A DNA stretch of 41,427 nucleotides from Candidatus Krumholzibacteriia bacterium (lineage in GTDB: Bacteria > Krumholzibacteriota > Krumholzibacteriia > Krumholzibacteriales > Krumholzibacteriaceae). The notes beneath the pieces were generated by a model. The model was not told where the DNA came from and made no database searches. It worked only from the letters and a program-made list of their open reading frames with translations. The translations under genes were made by a program, and so were the position numbers. This document shows, one piece after another, positions 15,774 to 25,913 of the stretch (the first letter of the stretch is position 1; every line of letters starts with the position of its first letter). Location of the stretch: the NCBI GenBank assembly GCA_025453655.1, contig JALOPX010000020.1:1-41427 (forward strand). Reading direction: 5' to 3'.

Positions 15774-17911
15774 CCGGAGTCGTCAGGATACTTTTCATTG
15801 TAAATGTTGCCCTGATCCTTCTCGCTTCCCTGTGGGCGCCCTCGCATCTCTGGGGCTCGAGCGCCTGGGCAGGCGTCTCTTTCACCCTGGCGGTTTCGCT
15901 TGCGGCGGTTTTCGCCCTCCTGATTCCAATGAGGACCGGATGCAAGGCCGGGGAGATGATCTCCGGGAGGGGATCGGACCGTGCCCGGGCCTTCGCCGCG
16001 GCCTTTGCGGCGGCGGCCCTGCTGATGTGGGCCTTCAGGTCTGGCCACCGCTTCTGGGGCGACGGCATATCCCTCTCGTCCCTCCTCGAGAGGGGGGAAT
16101 GGCTCAAACCGGGAGCCCCCCTGGCCACGGCTTACAACCAGGCGATGCACACCTTCGTCAACTCGCTCTTCTTCTCGGGACCGGCGGTGTCGATACCGCT
16201 CGCCTCGATCGTTTGCGGACTGCTCTTCATCATCGTTTCCTCGTCGATCGCGCGGCTTCACGGGGACGGCGAAGAAACCCGGTCCGGGACCCGGTTCCTT
16301 TCCGCTCTTTTCATCGCCGCGAACGGATATTTCGTCGTTTTCCTCGGGGCCGGTGGAAACGCTGCCCCGTCGATACTCGTTTCGTCCCTTTTCATCCTCG
16401 CCGCCCTTTACAATATCAGGGGCAGGACGGGCGTCTTCGCCCCTCTCGCCCTTTTCGCTCTCGCTTTCTTCACCCATCCATCCGCCATCTTCCTTCTCCC
16501 CGGCGCGCTGCTGCTTATCGCCCGGGCGGTGCGTGGGGCGGCCTCGCCGGCCCGTCCGGCCGCGGCGGTTCTCGTCGTCGCCGCGGCGTGGCTGGCCCTT
16601 GACCTGGCCCTCGGCCGTTACGCCGGGGCACCCGGGCCTACGGGATACATGCTCCGGTCGCTCGGCGACCGGCTCGGAAACGCGGCGCCGGCAGGTGCCG
16701 GGAATCTACCGGCTCTCTGGGCCAACGAGCTTCTGATACTCGGGCCGTCGGCGCTGACCGCCGCCGCGCTCGCCTTCCGCCGGAATAAGAGGAATGCGGC
16801 GGACAGCGCCGATTCGGGCGGCGAGGAAAGGTTCCTCCTCCTTCTCGTCGTATCGGCGGCCCTTTTCATCTTTGCAGGGGCTGGACGGGTGGAGGACGGC
16901 CTGAGGTGGGATATTTTCGCAGCCGCCGGCCCCGTTTTCGCGGTCTTTTCCCTGTGGAAACTCGGCTCCCTTCTCCCCGCCCGGCGGGATTTCGTCTGGG
17001 CTCTCGTTCTCCTGTCGGCGGCCGGCATCATGCAGGTAATCCCGCTCGCGGCGGCCGGAAGCTCCGCGAATTACGGGCGGGAGAGGCTCCTCGCGCTTCC
17101 CCTCGACGCCGGATCGGCCGAAAATATCATGGGCCTTCGGGCGATGGAATCGAAGGACTACGACGGCGCCGCGGAATGGTTCACAAGGGCGACCGGGAAG
17201 GCTCCGGAAAACGATCTATTCTGGTTCGCGCTCGGTCAGGCTTCATTGAAGCGTGAGGATTACGTCGAGGCGGTGACCGATTTCATGAAAGCCCTGAAAC
17301 TGAAGCCGGGGGACCGCGCCTATTCGGAGAATCTCGTAGAGGCCTACATCGGGCAGCGCTGGTTCGAGGAGGCGGCGGACGAGCTCGGCCGGCTCATCGG
17401 GGCCGATTCGACGAACGCCGCCTGGTGGACGAAGCTCGGTTTCGCCATGAACAACAGCGGCAGGTACGAGGAGGCGGTCGGGGCGTACGAAAGGGCGTTT
17501 TCCCTGGAACCCGGGAGCCGGGAGCACGCGACGAATCTGGCTTCCGCCCTTCTCAACAAGGGCGCGGAGCTTCACGAGGAGAAGCGATTCGACGAGGCGG
17601 CGGAATATTACGACAGGGTGCTCGCGATCCTGCCCGACAACTGGATCGCAATGAACAATCGCGCGACCCTTGCCATGGACACGGGCGACCTGGAATACGC
17701 GCACAGGATTCTCGAGCGCGCCCTGGAAATGAATCCCCTTTCGCCGAACCTTCATTACAACATGGGGCTCGTTCAGGAGAAGCGGGGAAATTACGCGGAA
17801 GCCTTCGAACACCTGAAGCAGGCCTCCGAGCTCAACCCGAACGTGCCTCCTCCCTCGGACGACCTCGAGAGGGTGTACCTGAAGCTCAAGGGCGCGGGCG
17901 GCGCGAAGTGA
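15770..17911 (+). CDS. Polytopic membrane protein with C-terminal TPR array (GT-C-like)
   Basis: The 713-residue product has two parts. Residues ~1-430 contain about ten hydrophobic helices, with an early loop 'HRFWGDGISLSSLLERGEW' whose acidic residues sit where GT-C glycosyltransferases keep theirs. Residues ~450-705 form seven tetratricopeptide repeats ('DYDGAAEWFTRATGKAPEN', 'DYVEAVTDFMKALKLKPGD', 'RYEEAVGAYERAFSLEPGS', 'NYAEAFEHLKQASELNPN' and others). The start ATG overlaps the symporter stop by four bases after GGGGAAG. GT-C-plus-TPR proteins usually modify proteins or lipids with sugars from polyprenyl carriers, but no catalytic motif is certain here. It may also be only a membrane-anchored scaffold. 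Confidence 0.75.
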   Translation: MTGVVRILFIVNVALILLASLWAPSHLWGSSAWAGVSFTLAVSLAAVFALLIPMRTGCKAGEMISGRGSDRARAFAAAFAAAALLMWAFRSGHRFWGDGISLSSLLERGEWLKPGAPLATAYNQAMHTFVNSLFFSGPAVSIPLASIVCGLLFIIVSSSIARLHGDGEETRSGTRFLSALFIAANGYFVVFLGAGGNAAPSILVSSLFILAALYNIRGRTGVFAPLALFALAFFTHPSAIFLLPGALLLIARAVRGAASPARPAAAVLVVAAAWLALDLALGRYAGAPGPTGYMLRSLGDRLGNAAPAGAGNLPALWANELLILGPSALTAAALAFRRNKRNAADSADSGGEERFLLLLVVSAALFIFAGAGRVEDGLRWDIFAAAGPVFAVFSLWKLGSLLPARRDFVWALVLLSAAGIMQVIPLAAAGSSANYGRERLLALPLDAGSAENIMGLRAMESKDYDGAAEWFTRATGKAPENDLFWFALGQASLKREDYVEAVTDFMKALKLKPGDRAYSENLVEAYIGQRWFEEAADELGRLIGADSTNAAWWTKLGFAMNNSGRYEEAVGAYERAFSLEPGSREHATNLASALLNKGAELHEEKRFDEAAEYYDRVLAILPDNWIAMNNRATLAMDTGDLEYAHRILERALEMNPLSPNLHYNMGLVQEKRGNYAEAFEHLKQASELNPNVPPPSDDLERVYLKLKGAGGAK

Positions 17912-17994
17912 CCGGAGCCGTTCACGCGCCGGCGGGACGCCCTTCCCCGGCGGCAACGGCCACCCGGCCGGCGCCATCGGAGGTCAGGCCGCCC

Positions 17995-19281
17995 TCATCG
18001 CCGTACACGCGGCGGGCTATCGACGGGAGAATCAGGGTGAACAGGAAGGATGAAGAGGATCCTTCCCATCTGGGCCGCCTCTCCGTCGTCCTTTTTCCGC
18101 GCCAGCGACATGATTATCCGGTAATTATAGACGATCATCGCGACGACAAGCCCGAGCGCGATCACCCCGATCTCGGCGAGGACCTGGAGAAGGCTGTTGT
18201 GCACGACGTTGCCGAAGGGGATGAACCTGTTGACGTAGAACAGGAAATTTTCCAGGCCTATCCCGAAGACGGGGTTCTTCAATCCCAGGATGAGGGCGAC
18301 CTTCATCGTATACAGCCTCGACAGTATCGACGTGTCGTCGGTCATGCTGTTGCCGACCTCGACCATCGATCCAATGCGGTCCCAGTAGGCGGCGGGCGCC
18401 AGGATAGCCCCCGCGACGAGCAGCGCGAGCCCGGTGACCAGGATCGCCTTGTTCCTTCTTTCGATGAACAGCAGGGCCATGAACAGCGCGACAAGGCCGA
18501 CGAACGCCCCCCTCGAGAAACTCAGGAAAAGGACGAATACAGTGCCGCCCGTCACGGCGAGCATCAGCGGCCTGAGGAACCAGGGCCTGCGAAGCCTGGC
18601 GAACAGGAAGAGCTGCAACGGAATCAGGAAATTCAGGGAAAAGGCGAACATGTTGGCCTCGCCGTTGTACCCCTCGAACCTCAGGACCGCCTGGTTCCAT
18701 AGAAGGGACAGGCTGGCCATCGTTTCCGGCGGGGAGACGACGAAAGGCATGAAGCAGTCGACGACGCCGCCGACCACGATCACCGCGAGCACGTGAATCA
18801 ATTCCCTCCTCGTGCGGGAAAATTGAACGAGGAAAAAAAGGTAGATCATGTATCTCGCGAGATATCCGAACCTCATCAGGGCCGATCCCGCGTCCCGCGC
18901 GAAAGCGATCGACTGAAAGGCCAGAAGGAAGAACGCGGCCATCATCATGGTGAAGGGCAGGTCGTGAATGACGACGCTCCTCCCCTTTACGACGGAGACC
19001 GCGAAGAGGGCGATCAGCGCGAGGACGGTCAGTTTGACGACCGGCAGCGGGAAAAAGATATAAATGTTTGAGAAGGACAGGAACAGGAGCATATAAAAGA
19101 TCCACCCGGGTCTGTCGAAAACGACGAAAACGAACGGGATCAAAAGCAGGGCCATGGCGGCGAGCCTGACGAGTCCGGGCGGCAGGAGCAGAACGGCCGC
19201 CGCAAGGATGGCCGCCAGGATCAAGGCGTACAGAACGACCCTGCCGACCGGCATTCCACCCGGATGAAGATCACCGTTCAT
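17995..19281 (-). CDS. O-antigen ligase/polymerase family protein (Wzy/WaaL), 3' end probably frameshifted
   Basis: As read, this is a 428-residue protein with about ten to twelve membrane helices and the Wzy_C signatures 'FLSFSRGAFVGL' (~250-260) and 'VVHNSLLQVLAEIGVIALGL' (~358-377). Such inner-membrane proteins polymerise or ligate undecaprenyl-linked oligosaccharides on the periplasmic side. The last ~17 residues in this frame (PVHPDSPVDSPPRVRR) are non-hydrophobic and use T-ending codons unlike the rest. A one-base shift at ~18043-18048 instead continues the last helix (LFTLILPSIARRVYG) in GC3-rich codons to a stop at 17922. The start ATG overlaps the stop of the Wzz-like gene (ATGA). 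Confidence 0.88.
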   Translation of the reverse strand: MNGDLHPGGMPVGRVVLYALILAAILAAAVLLLPPGLVRLAAMALLLIPFVFVVFDRPGWIFYMLLFLSFSNIYIFFPLPVVKLTVLALIALFAVSVVKGRSVVIHDLPFTMMMAAFFLLAFQSIAFARDAGSALMRFGYLARYMIYLFFLVQFSRTRRELIHVLAVIVVGGVVDCFMPFVVSPPETMASLSLLWNQAVLRFEGYNGEANMFAFSLNFLIPLQLFLFARLRRPWFLRPLMLAVTGGTVFVLFLSFSRGAFVGLVALFMALLFIERRNKAILVTGLALLVAGAILAPAAYWDRIGSMVEVGNSMTDDTSILSRLYTMKVALILGLKNPVFGIGLENFLFYVNRFIPFGNVVHNSLLQVLAEIGVIALGLVVAMIVYNYRIIMSLARKKDDGEAAQMGRILFILPVHPDSPVDSPPRVRR

Positions 19282-20453
19282 CGCCGCGATTTCCCCCCGG
19301 GGCCGGCCGGCCCCCGGGACGCCCCGGCCGGGAGGCCGCCCGGAGCCTCATTAACTCCCGATCCGAACCGCCCCTCCCTGATCTGTTCCCTCAGCAGAAT
19401 CGCGAAACAGGCCCAGAAGAACGACGCCGCCGTGAAGACCATGACGATCTGTTTGCGCTTGGGCCACGCCCTTATCTCCGGCACGAACGGGGGATCTATC
19501 AGCCTTATCGTGCCGGTGCGCATCGAGGAGGCTATCGCGGCGTCGGCCATCTTCACCTGGACGAAGGCAAGGGCGAATTCCTGCATCATCCTTTCGCCGG
19601 CCAGCGCAAGGTACTCCAAGGCCAGGGCGGGCATCTCCTTCACCGGCGGGAAGATCGTTTCCATCCCTTCCCCGGCGATGAGCCCGTCCATCTTCTCGCG
19701 GATCTTCGAGAGCTCCAGGTCGAGCCTTTCGACCTGCAGATTCTCCTGCGTCATCGACATCTCGAGAAGTTCCTTCTCCATTTCGAGCATGCTCCGCCTC
19801 GCGCCCAGTTCCGATATCACGCTGAGGGCCGCGAGCGCCTGGCTCTGTATCTCGAACAGTCCGTGCCCGGCCATGAAGCGGCTTATCGCCGAATCGGCCA
19901 GGGCGATCTTCGCCTTCCTCGATTCCGCCTCTCTTTCAAGGAATAAATGCTTGTCGCTCATGTTCCGAACCGAAAGATCGGTCATCATGCTGTCTATGAA
20001 TTCGACGTAGGCGGCGACCATGTCCCTCGCCCTCACCGGATCCCTGTCCTCGACACCGACGACGATCACTCCTTCGTCCCTCACCACGACGCTCGTGCGC
20101 TCGCGCAGCTTGTCGCGCGCCTCGTCGAGGTTCGAGACCCCGTATTCCTCCTCCAGCCCGAACCGCTCCGCCATGAGGCCGGACATGTTGCGGCTCCTTA
20201 TGAGGTAATCGATGACGAGATTGTTCCTGACCCTTATAAGGCTCGAGTAGGTGTCGCCGAGCGAGCCGAGGCTGCTGAAGAAACCTCCGGATCCCGTCAG
20301 TTCCTTTTCGACTCCCGTGGGTATGAACGAGGCGGACGAGATGTACCTCGGCGGGATGACGAGGCTCGCGGCTGCCGAGAAGACGAAGCCCCCCGCCGTC
20401 ACGAGGATGACGGTTTTCCTGTGCCTGAGGAAGATGGAAAAGAATGAAAGCAT
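19278..20453 (-). CDS. Wzz-family chain-length determinant / polysaccharide co-polymerase
   Basis: The 391-residue product has the polysaccharide co-polymerase plan: an N-terminal helix (~13-33), a long periplasmic coiled-coil region, a Pro-rich patch 'DPPFVPEIRAWPKRK' and a C-terminal helix (~333-354). The periplasmic part begins with the Wzz-type strand 'PPRYISSASFIPTG'. No C-terminal tyrosine-kinase domain is attached, so it is the Wzz rather than the Wzc type. It should set chain length of a Wzy-dependent polymer, and its partner Wzy/WaaL-like gene is directly downstream with a four-base overlap. I chose the ATG at 20453 (MLSFFSIF) because an upstream extension in the frame crosses a predicted promoter and has no membrane-protein character. 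Confidence 0.9.
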   Translation of the reverse strand: MLSFFSIFLRHRKTVILVTAGGFVFSAAASLVIPPRYISSASFIPTGVEKELTGSGGFFSSLGSLGDTYSSLIRVRNNLVIDYLIRSRNMSGLMAERFGLEEEYGVSNLDEARDKLRERTSVVVRDEGVIVVGVEDRDPVRARDMVAAYVEFIDSMMTDLSVRNMSDKHLFLEREAESRKAKIALADSAISRFMAGHGLFEIQSQALAALSVISELGARRSMLEMEKELLEMSMTQENLQVERLDLELSKIREKMDGLIAGEGMETIFPPVKEMPALALEYLALAGERMMQEFALAFVQVKMADAAIASSMRTGTIRLIDPPFVPEIRAWPKRKQIVMVFTAASFFWACFAILLREQIREGRFGSGVNEAPGGLPAGASRGPAGPGGKSRR

Positions 20454-20496
20454 ATCTCCGCCCGGATGATGACTTCGAATCGAGCACGCAAGCCGC

Positions 20497-20510
20497 TCCC
20501 GTGCACGGGA
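20497..20510. promoter_or_regulatory. 14-bp perfect palindrome at the Wzz-operon promoter, candidate operator
   Basis: TCCCGTGCACGGGA reads the same on both strands. It lies just after the predicted -10 box (20515-20510) of the Wzz operon, so it would cover the transcript start. This is where a dimeric repressor would bind. The regulator is not known. Confidence 0.4.
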
Positions 20511-20539
20511 ATGTAACATCGCCCCGCTTCCGGCGGCAA
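20510..20539 (-). promoter_or_regulatory. Predicted promoter of the wzz-wzy operon
   Basis: On the minus strand TTGCCG (20539-20534) is followed after 18 bases by TACATT (20515-20510), each matching four of six sigma-70 positions. The leader to the ATG at 20453 would be ~50 bases. Confidence 0.4.
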
Positions 20540-20625
20540 GTTCAAACTGACCCATAAAAACCGGGAGCGGCCGCGGCGGGGAGGCGCGCGAATCCCGGGA
20601 CCGGTTCAGGGTCGCGCGGCGGAGC

Positions 20626-20654
20626 TTGCCCGCCGCCCGGGAATATGCTATAAT
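20626..20654 (+). promoter_or_regulatory. Predicted sigma-70 promoter of the M1 aminopeptidase gene
   Basis: TTGCCC (20626-20631), a 17-base spacer and a perfect TATAAT (20649-20654) form a strong housekeeping promoter. GCGGCG/CGCCGC inverted arms flank the -35 box. The leader to the ATG is ~32 bases and contains AAGGGG as ribosome-binding site. Confidence 0.65.
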
Positions 20655-20692
20655 TCATTGGAGCAACCTTGTATAAATAAAGGGGTTGTAAA

Positions 20693-22708
20693 ATGAAGAA
20701 AACGCTCTTCGCGGCTCTGACACTTCTTCTTTCATCCGGGGCGCTGAAAGCTCAGGATCCCTTCGACATCATACACGAGGACATCGTTCAGCGTATGGAT
20801 GCCATGCGGGCGGCCAGAAGCCTCGAAAGAAGGATGCTGCTGATGCCCGACGAGACTCCGTCACAGGCCGGTTACGATGTGATCCATTACGGCATCGATA
20901 TCGCGATTGACAGGACCGCTCAGCTCGTGGCCGGAAGGGTCTCGATCCTCCTGGAGAGCCTCGCGGATTCCCTGCATTCGATCGATATCGACGCCGACCC
21001 GGTCCTTTCGATCGAGTCGATATCGCTGGAAGGTGGGGCCGATCCGCTGTGGATCCATGAAAACGGCGTCGTCACGGTGGAACTCCGTTCCGCCCTCGCC
21101 GCCGGAGAGCGCGTAACCATTGAAATCGCGTACAGCGGCCATCCGTCTCTGTCGACCTACCCGGGGCTGTTTTTCAGGACATCCGGGACGAGCCCCGTCG
21201 TTTATTCGCTGAGCGAACCATGGAGCGCGAGGACGTGGTGGCCCTGCAAGGATTACCCGGACGACAAGGCGATCTTCGATATCCGCATCTCGGTGGAACA
21301 GGGCCTGACCGCCGCGTCTAACGGCTCCCTCGCCGGAGTCGGCGACACGACGTGCTGGGGGCTCCCCTACACCTGCCATTCGTGGCGCGAGAAATACCCG
21401 ATGCCGACCTATCTCTTCTCGGTCGCCGCGTCCGACTACGTGAGGCTCGACGACCATTTCGTGCACGCGCCCGGCGAAACGATGCTGATCACGAATTACG
21501 TCCTGCCGTCGAAGGTGGCGCAGGCCCTCGAGGATTTCAACATTCAGGTCCCCGCGCTCGAGTTCTTTTCGTCGACATTCGGGCTCTACCCGTTCGTCGA
21601 CGAAAAATACGGCGTGGCCCTCTGCGGCATCGGCGGCGGGATGGAGCATCAAACCCTGACCAGCTACGGCGCCGCTTTCGTCATGGGAACGCACCAGTAC
21701 GATTATCTCTGGATCCACGAGCTCTCCCACCAGTGGTTCGGCGACATGGTGACATGCAGCGACTGGACGCACATATGGCTCAACGAAGGCTGGGCGAGCT
21801 ACTGCGAGGCCCTGTGGTTCGAGCACGTCGGCGCGCCGGGGACCCTCAGGAGTTACATGGAAACGAGGGACACGCCGTGGTCATGGGACGGCCCGATCCT
21901 TCGCGACCCCTCGGTCGACGACCCGTGGTATTATTTCAACCGCGTCGTCTACCACAAGGGCGCCTGGGTCCTTCACATGCTGAGACGCGTGATGGGTGAC
22001 GCGCCATTTTTCGCCGCGGCGCGCGACTACCTCGAGGATCCGAGGTTCAGGTTCTCCTTCGCCGACACCGACGACATGAGGGGAATCTTCGAGGAGCATT
22101 ACGGGGCGCCGCTCGACTGGTTCTTCGACGAGTGGCTGACGAGAACGGACCGCCCCTCCTATTCGCTCGTATGGGACGGCTGCGCGGCCGGCGGCGCGGA
22201 ACACGCCGCCATCGCGGTCGAACAGCTCCAGGCGGTGCCTTACGCTATGCCGGTCGATTTCAGGATAACCACGCTGTCGGGAACGATCGACACGGTCCTG
22301 TGGATCGACGGGGCGTCGGAATCGTTCCACATCGCGGCCGGCTCGCCGGTGCTCGACGTCGAGATGGATCCCGATCACTGGGTGCTGCGCAACATATCGG
22401 AGACGGTTACCGGCTCCGTCCCGCCGGCGCCCATCGCGTGGCTCGAACAGAACGTGCCGAATCCCTTCAACCCGTCGACGAGGATACGATTCGGGATCGG
22501 CGCGGACGCGCATCTGAACATCTCGATATACGACGTCTCCGGGGCCCTCGTCGCGACGCTTGCCGACGGGGCGTATCCGGCCGGCCGCCATGAGATCGTC
22601 TGGGACGGCAGAACGGCGGCGGGAAGCCCCGCTTCCTCGGGGGTCTATTTCTGCCGCCTGAAAACGGGCCGCGTCTCGGTTGATCGAAAGCTCGTCCTGC
22701 TTCGCTGA
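20693..22708 (+). CDS. Secreted M1-family metallo-aminopeptidase with type IX-like sorting domain
   Basis: The 671-residue product begins with a signal peptide (MKKTLFAALTLLLSSGALKAQ). Residues ~60-250 are the M1 N-terminal beta domain. The catalytic domain has an exopeptidase motif GGMEH (~316-320, a variant of GAMEN) and the zinc site HELSH (H342, E343, H346) with E365 in 'LNEGWASY'. M1 enzymes release N-terminal residues from peptides. Instead of the helical C-terminal domain, the last ~85 residues are a FlgD-like/type IX domain: 'NVPNPFNPSTRIRFGI', 'ISIYDVSGALVATL', 'WDGR...SGVYFCRL', 'DRKLVLLR'. This predicts export to the cell surface or medium, probably for peptide scavenging. It is driven by its own strong promoter. 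Confidence 0.93.
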   Translation: MKKTLFAALTLLLSSGALKAQDPFDIIHEDIVQRMDAMRAARSLERRMLLMPDETPSQAGYDVIHYGIDIAIDRTAQLVAGRVSILLESLADSLHSIDIDADPVLSIESISLEGGADPLWIHENGVVTVELRSALAAGERVTIEIAYSGHPSLSTYPGLFFRTSGTSPVVYSLSEPWSARTWWPCKDYPDDKAIFDIRISVEQGLTAASNGSLAGVGDTTCWGLPYTCHSWREKYPMPTYLFSVAASDYVRLDDHFVHAPGETMLITNYVLPSKVAQALEDFNIQVPALEFFSSTFGLYPFVDEKYGVALCGIGGGMEHQTLTSYGAAFVMGTHQYDYLWIHELSHQWFGDMVTCSDWTHIWLNEGWASYCEALWFEHVGAPGTLRSYMETRDTPWSWDGPILRDPSVDDPWYYFNRVVYHKGAWVLHMLRRVMGDAPFFAAARDYLEDPRFRFSFADTDDMRGIFEEHYGAPLDWFFDEWLTRTDRPSYSLVWDGCAAGGAEHAAIAVEQLQAVPYAMPVDFRITTLSGTIDTVLWIDGASESFHIAAGSPVLDVEMDPDHWVLRNISETVTGSVPPAPIAWLEQNVPNPFNPSTRIRFGIGADAHLNISIYDVSGALVATLADGAYPAGRHEIVWDGRTAAGSPASSGVYFCRLKTGRVSVDRKLVLLR

Positions 22709-22720
22709 GAACGGCCGCCG

Positions 22721-22741
22721 CGGCAGGCGGCGCTCCTGCCG
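22721..22741. terminator. Hairpin between convergent genes, possible terminator
   Basis: CGGCAGG (22721-22727) pairs with CCTGCCG (22735-22741) around a seven-base loop, 13 bases after the aminopeptidase stop and before the hemW stop. There is no T-run, so intrinsic termination is uncertain. Confidence 0.35.
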
Positions 22742-22798
22742 AGTCGCTTCCCGCCTTCTGCATCATTCTTTGTTCGAGCCTTCGGCGGCATGGAGGGA

Positions 22799-23906
22799 TC
22801 ACAGGAAAAACAAGGGCAGGCTGTCGGCGAAAAGGAAACCTTTCGTCGTCGGAACGACTCTGTCTCCCTCGATCCTCAGGCACGACTCGTTCTCCAGCCG
22901 TTCCAGGGCCCTTTCCCAGGCCGGGAAACGGCTCAGGAATCCGAGAGGCAGCCCCCTCGCCGTCCTGAGGCCGAGATAAAGGGTCTCGAGATCGAACTGG
23001 CGCGCGGTGAGCCGCTCGCTCCCCCTGGGCGGCCCCTCTCCCCCCTCCACACCTCCGCAGTACCCTTCGATCGAGGGGAGATTCCACCACCTTTCGCCCC
23101 CGGCGAAGGAATGCGCGGAAGGCCCGAGCCCGAGATACGGAGCGTGCGCCCAGTACTTCCCGTTGTGCCGCGACGCCGCCCCTTCGCCGCGCGCGTAGTT
23201 GGAGATTTCATAATGAATGTACCCGTGATCGGTCAGCGCCGCCGAAGCGAGAAGGAACAACTCCCTCTGAAGTTCCTCCCCCGTCTCTTCGATGCGGCCC
23301 GCAGCGAGCATCCTCGCCATGGGGGTCGGGCCCTCGATCGTCATCTGGTAGCAGGAGACATGCTCCGGGCCGAGGGAGAGCGCCGTCTCCAGGGTCGATC
23401 TCCAGCTCTCGATCGTATGCCCGGCGAATCCATAGATCAGGTCGATGCCGAGGTTTTCCATCCCGGCCTCGCGGATCGCGCGGGCGGCGCCAATGGCGGA
23501 GCGGGCGTCGTGCCTCCGGCCGAGGAACTTCAGCTCGCCGTCGTCGAACGACTGAACCCCGACGCTTATCCGGTTTATCCCCGCGCCGCGGTATTCGGCG
23601 AGTTTGCCCGCCGTGACGTCGTCCGGATTGACCTCGATCGTCACCTCGGCGCCCGGGGCCGTTTCGAACCTGCCCCCGATGCGTTCCATCAGCAGCGCGA
23701 TCGATCCGGCCGGCATCGCCGACGGGGTGCCTCCGCCGATATAGACGGTGTCGAAGGCGGAGAATCCCATCCCCCGAGGGGCATTCTCCGCGGCGAGGCA
23801 GCCCAGAAGGCGGCCCGCCATGGAGATCCTGGTGTCCGAATAGAAATCGCAGTAGATGCACCGCGTGACGCAGAACGGGATATGCAGGTAGAGTCCCGGA
23901 GGATCG

Positions 23907-23917
<11 letters not shown>
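22799..23917 (-). CDS. hemW: Radical SAM heme chaperone HemW
   Basis: The 372-residue product is a HemN-like radical SAM protein of the HemW subgroup. The 4Fe-4S cluster motif is C16-x3-C20-x2-C23 in 'FCVTRCIYCDF', followed by 'VYIGGGTPSAM', 'VTIEVNPDD', 'GINRISVGVQSFDDGELKFLGRRH' and 'GIDLIYGFAGHT'. The HemW-specific heme-binding H-N-x-x-Y-W motif is present ('SRHNGKYWA'). HemW inserts heme into apoproteins rather than oxidising coproporphyrinogen, so older HemN-type names would be wrong. The start overlaps the lepA stop by 11 bases; lepA-hemW is a widespread gene pair. Heme delivery could serve respiratory proteins or the neighbouring heme-type regulator, but that link is speculative. Confidence 0.95.
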
Positions 23918-25703
<1,786 letters not shown>

Positions 25704-25757
25704 TTTCTTCTCCGTCGATCCGGTAAATTTCCCCTCACGGGGATCATGTCACCATGC

Positions 25758-25786
25758 AATTTAGCGATAAAACCTTCGGCTGTAAA
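25758..25786 (-). promoter_or_regulatory. Predicted lepA promoter
   Basis: On the minus strand TTTACA (25786-25781), a 17-base spacer and TAAATT (25763-25758) match five and four of six consensus positions. It lies downstream of the hcp terminator, so lepA is transcribed independently of hcp. Confidence 0.5.
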
Positions 25787-25821
25787 AGGATATCTGCACC
25801 GCGCCGGAATTTTCCCGCGGG

Positions 25822-25860
25822 TAAAAACAACCCGGCCCGGTTCGCATGCCCCGGGCCGGG
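25822..25860 (-). terminator. Rho-independent terminator of hcp
   Basis: A perfect 10-bp stem, CCCGGCCCGG (25831-25840) with CCGGGCCGGG (25851-25860), closes a ten-base loop. Read on the minus strand it is followed directly by TTGTTTTTA. It lies ~55 bases after the hcp stop codon and has all features of an intrinsic terminator. Confidence 0.9.
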
Positions 25861-25913
25861 CCTATACTTGAAGTTTCCGCCGCAGTATCTGCATGGCGGT
25901 TAGCGTATTACGT

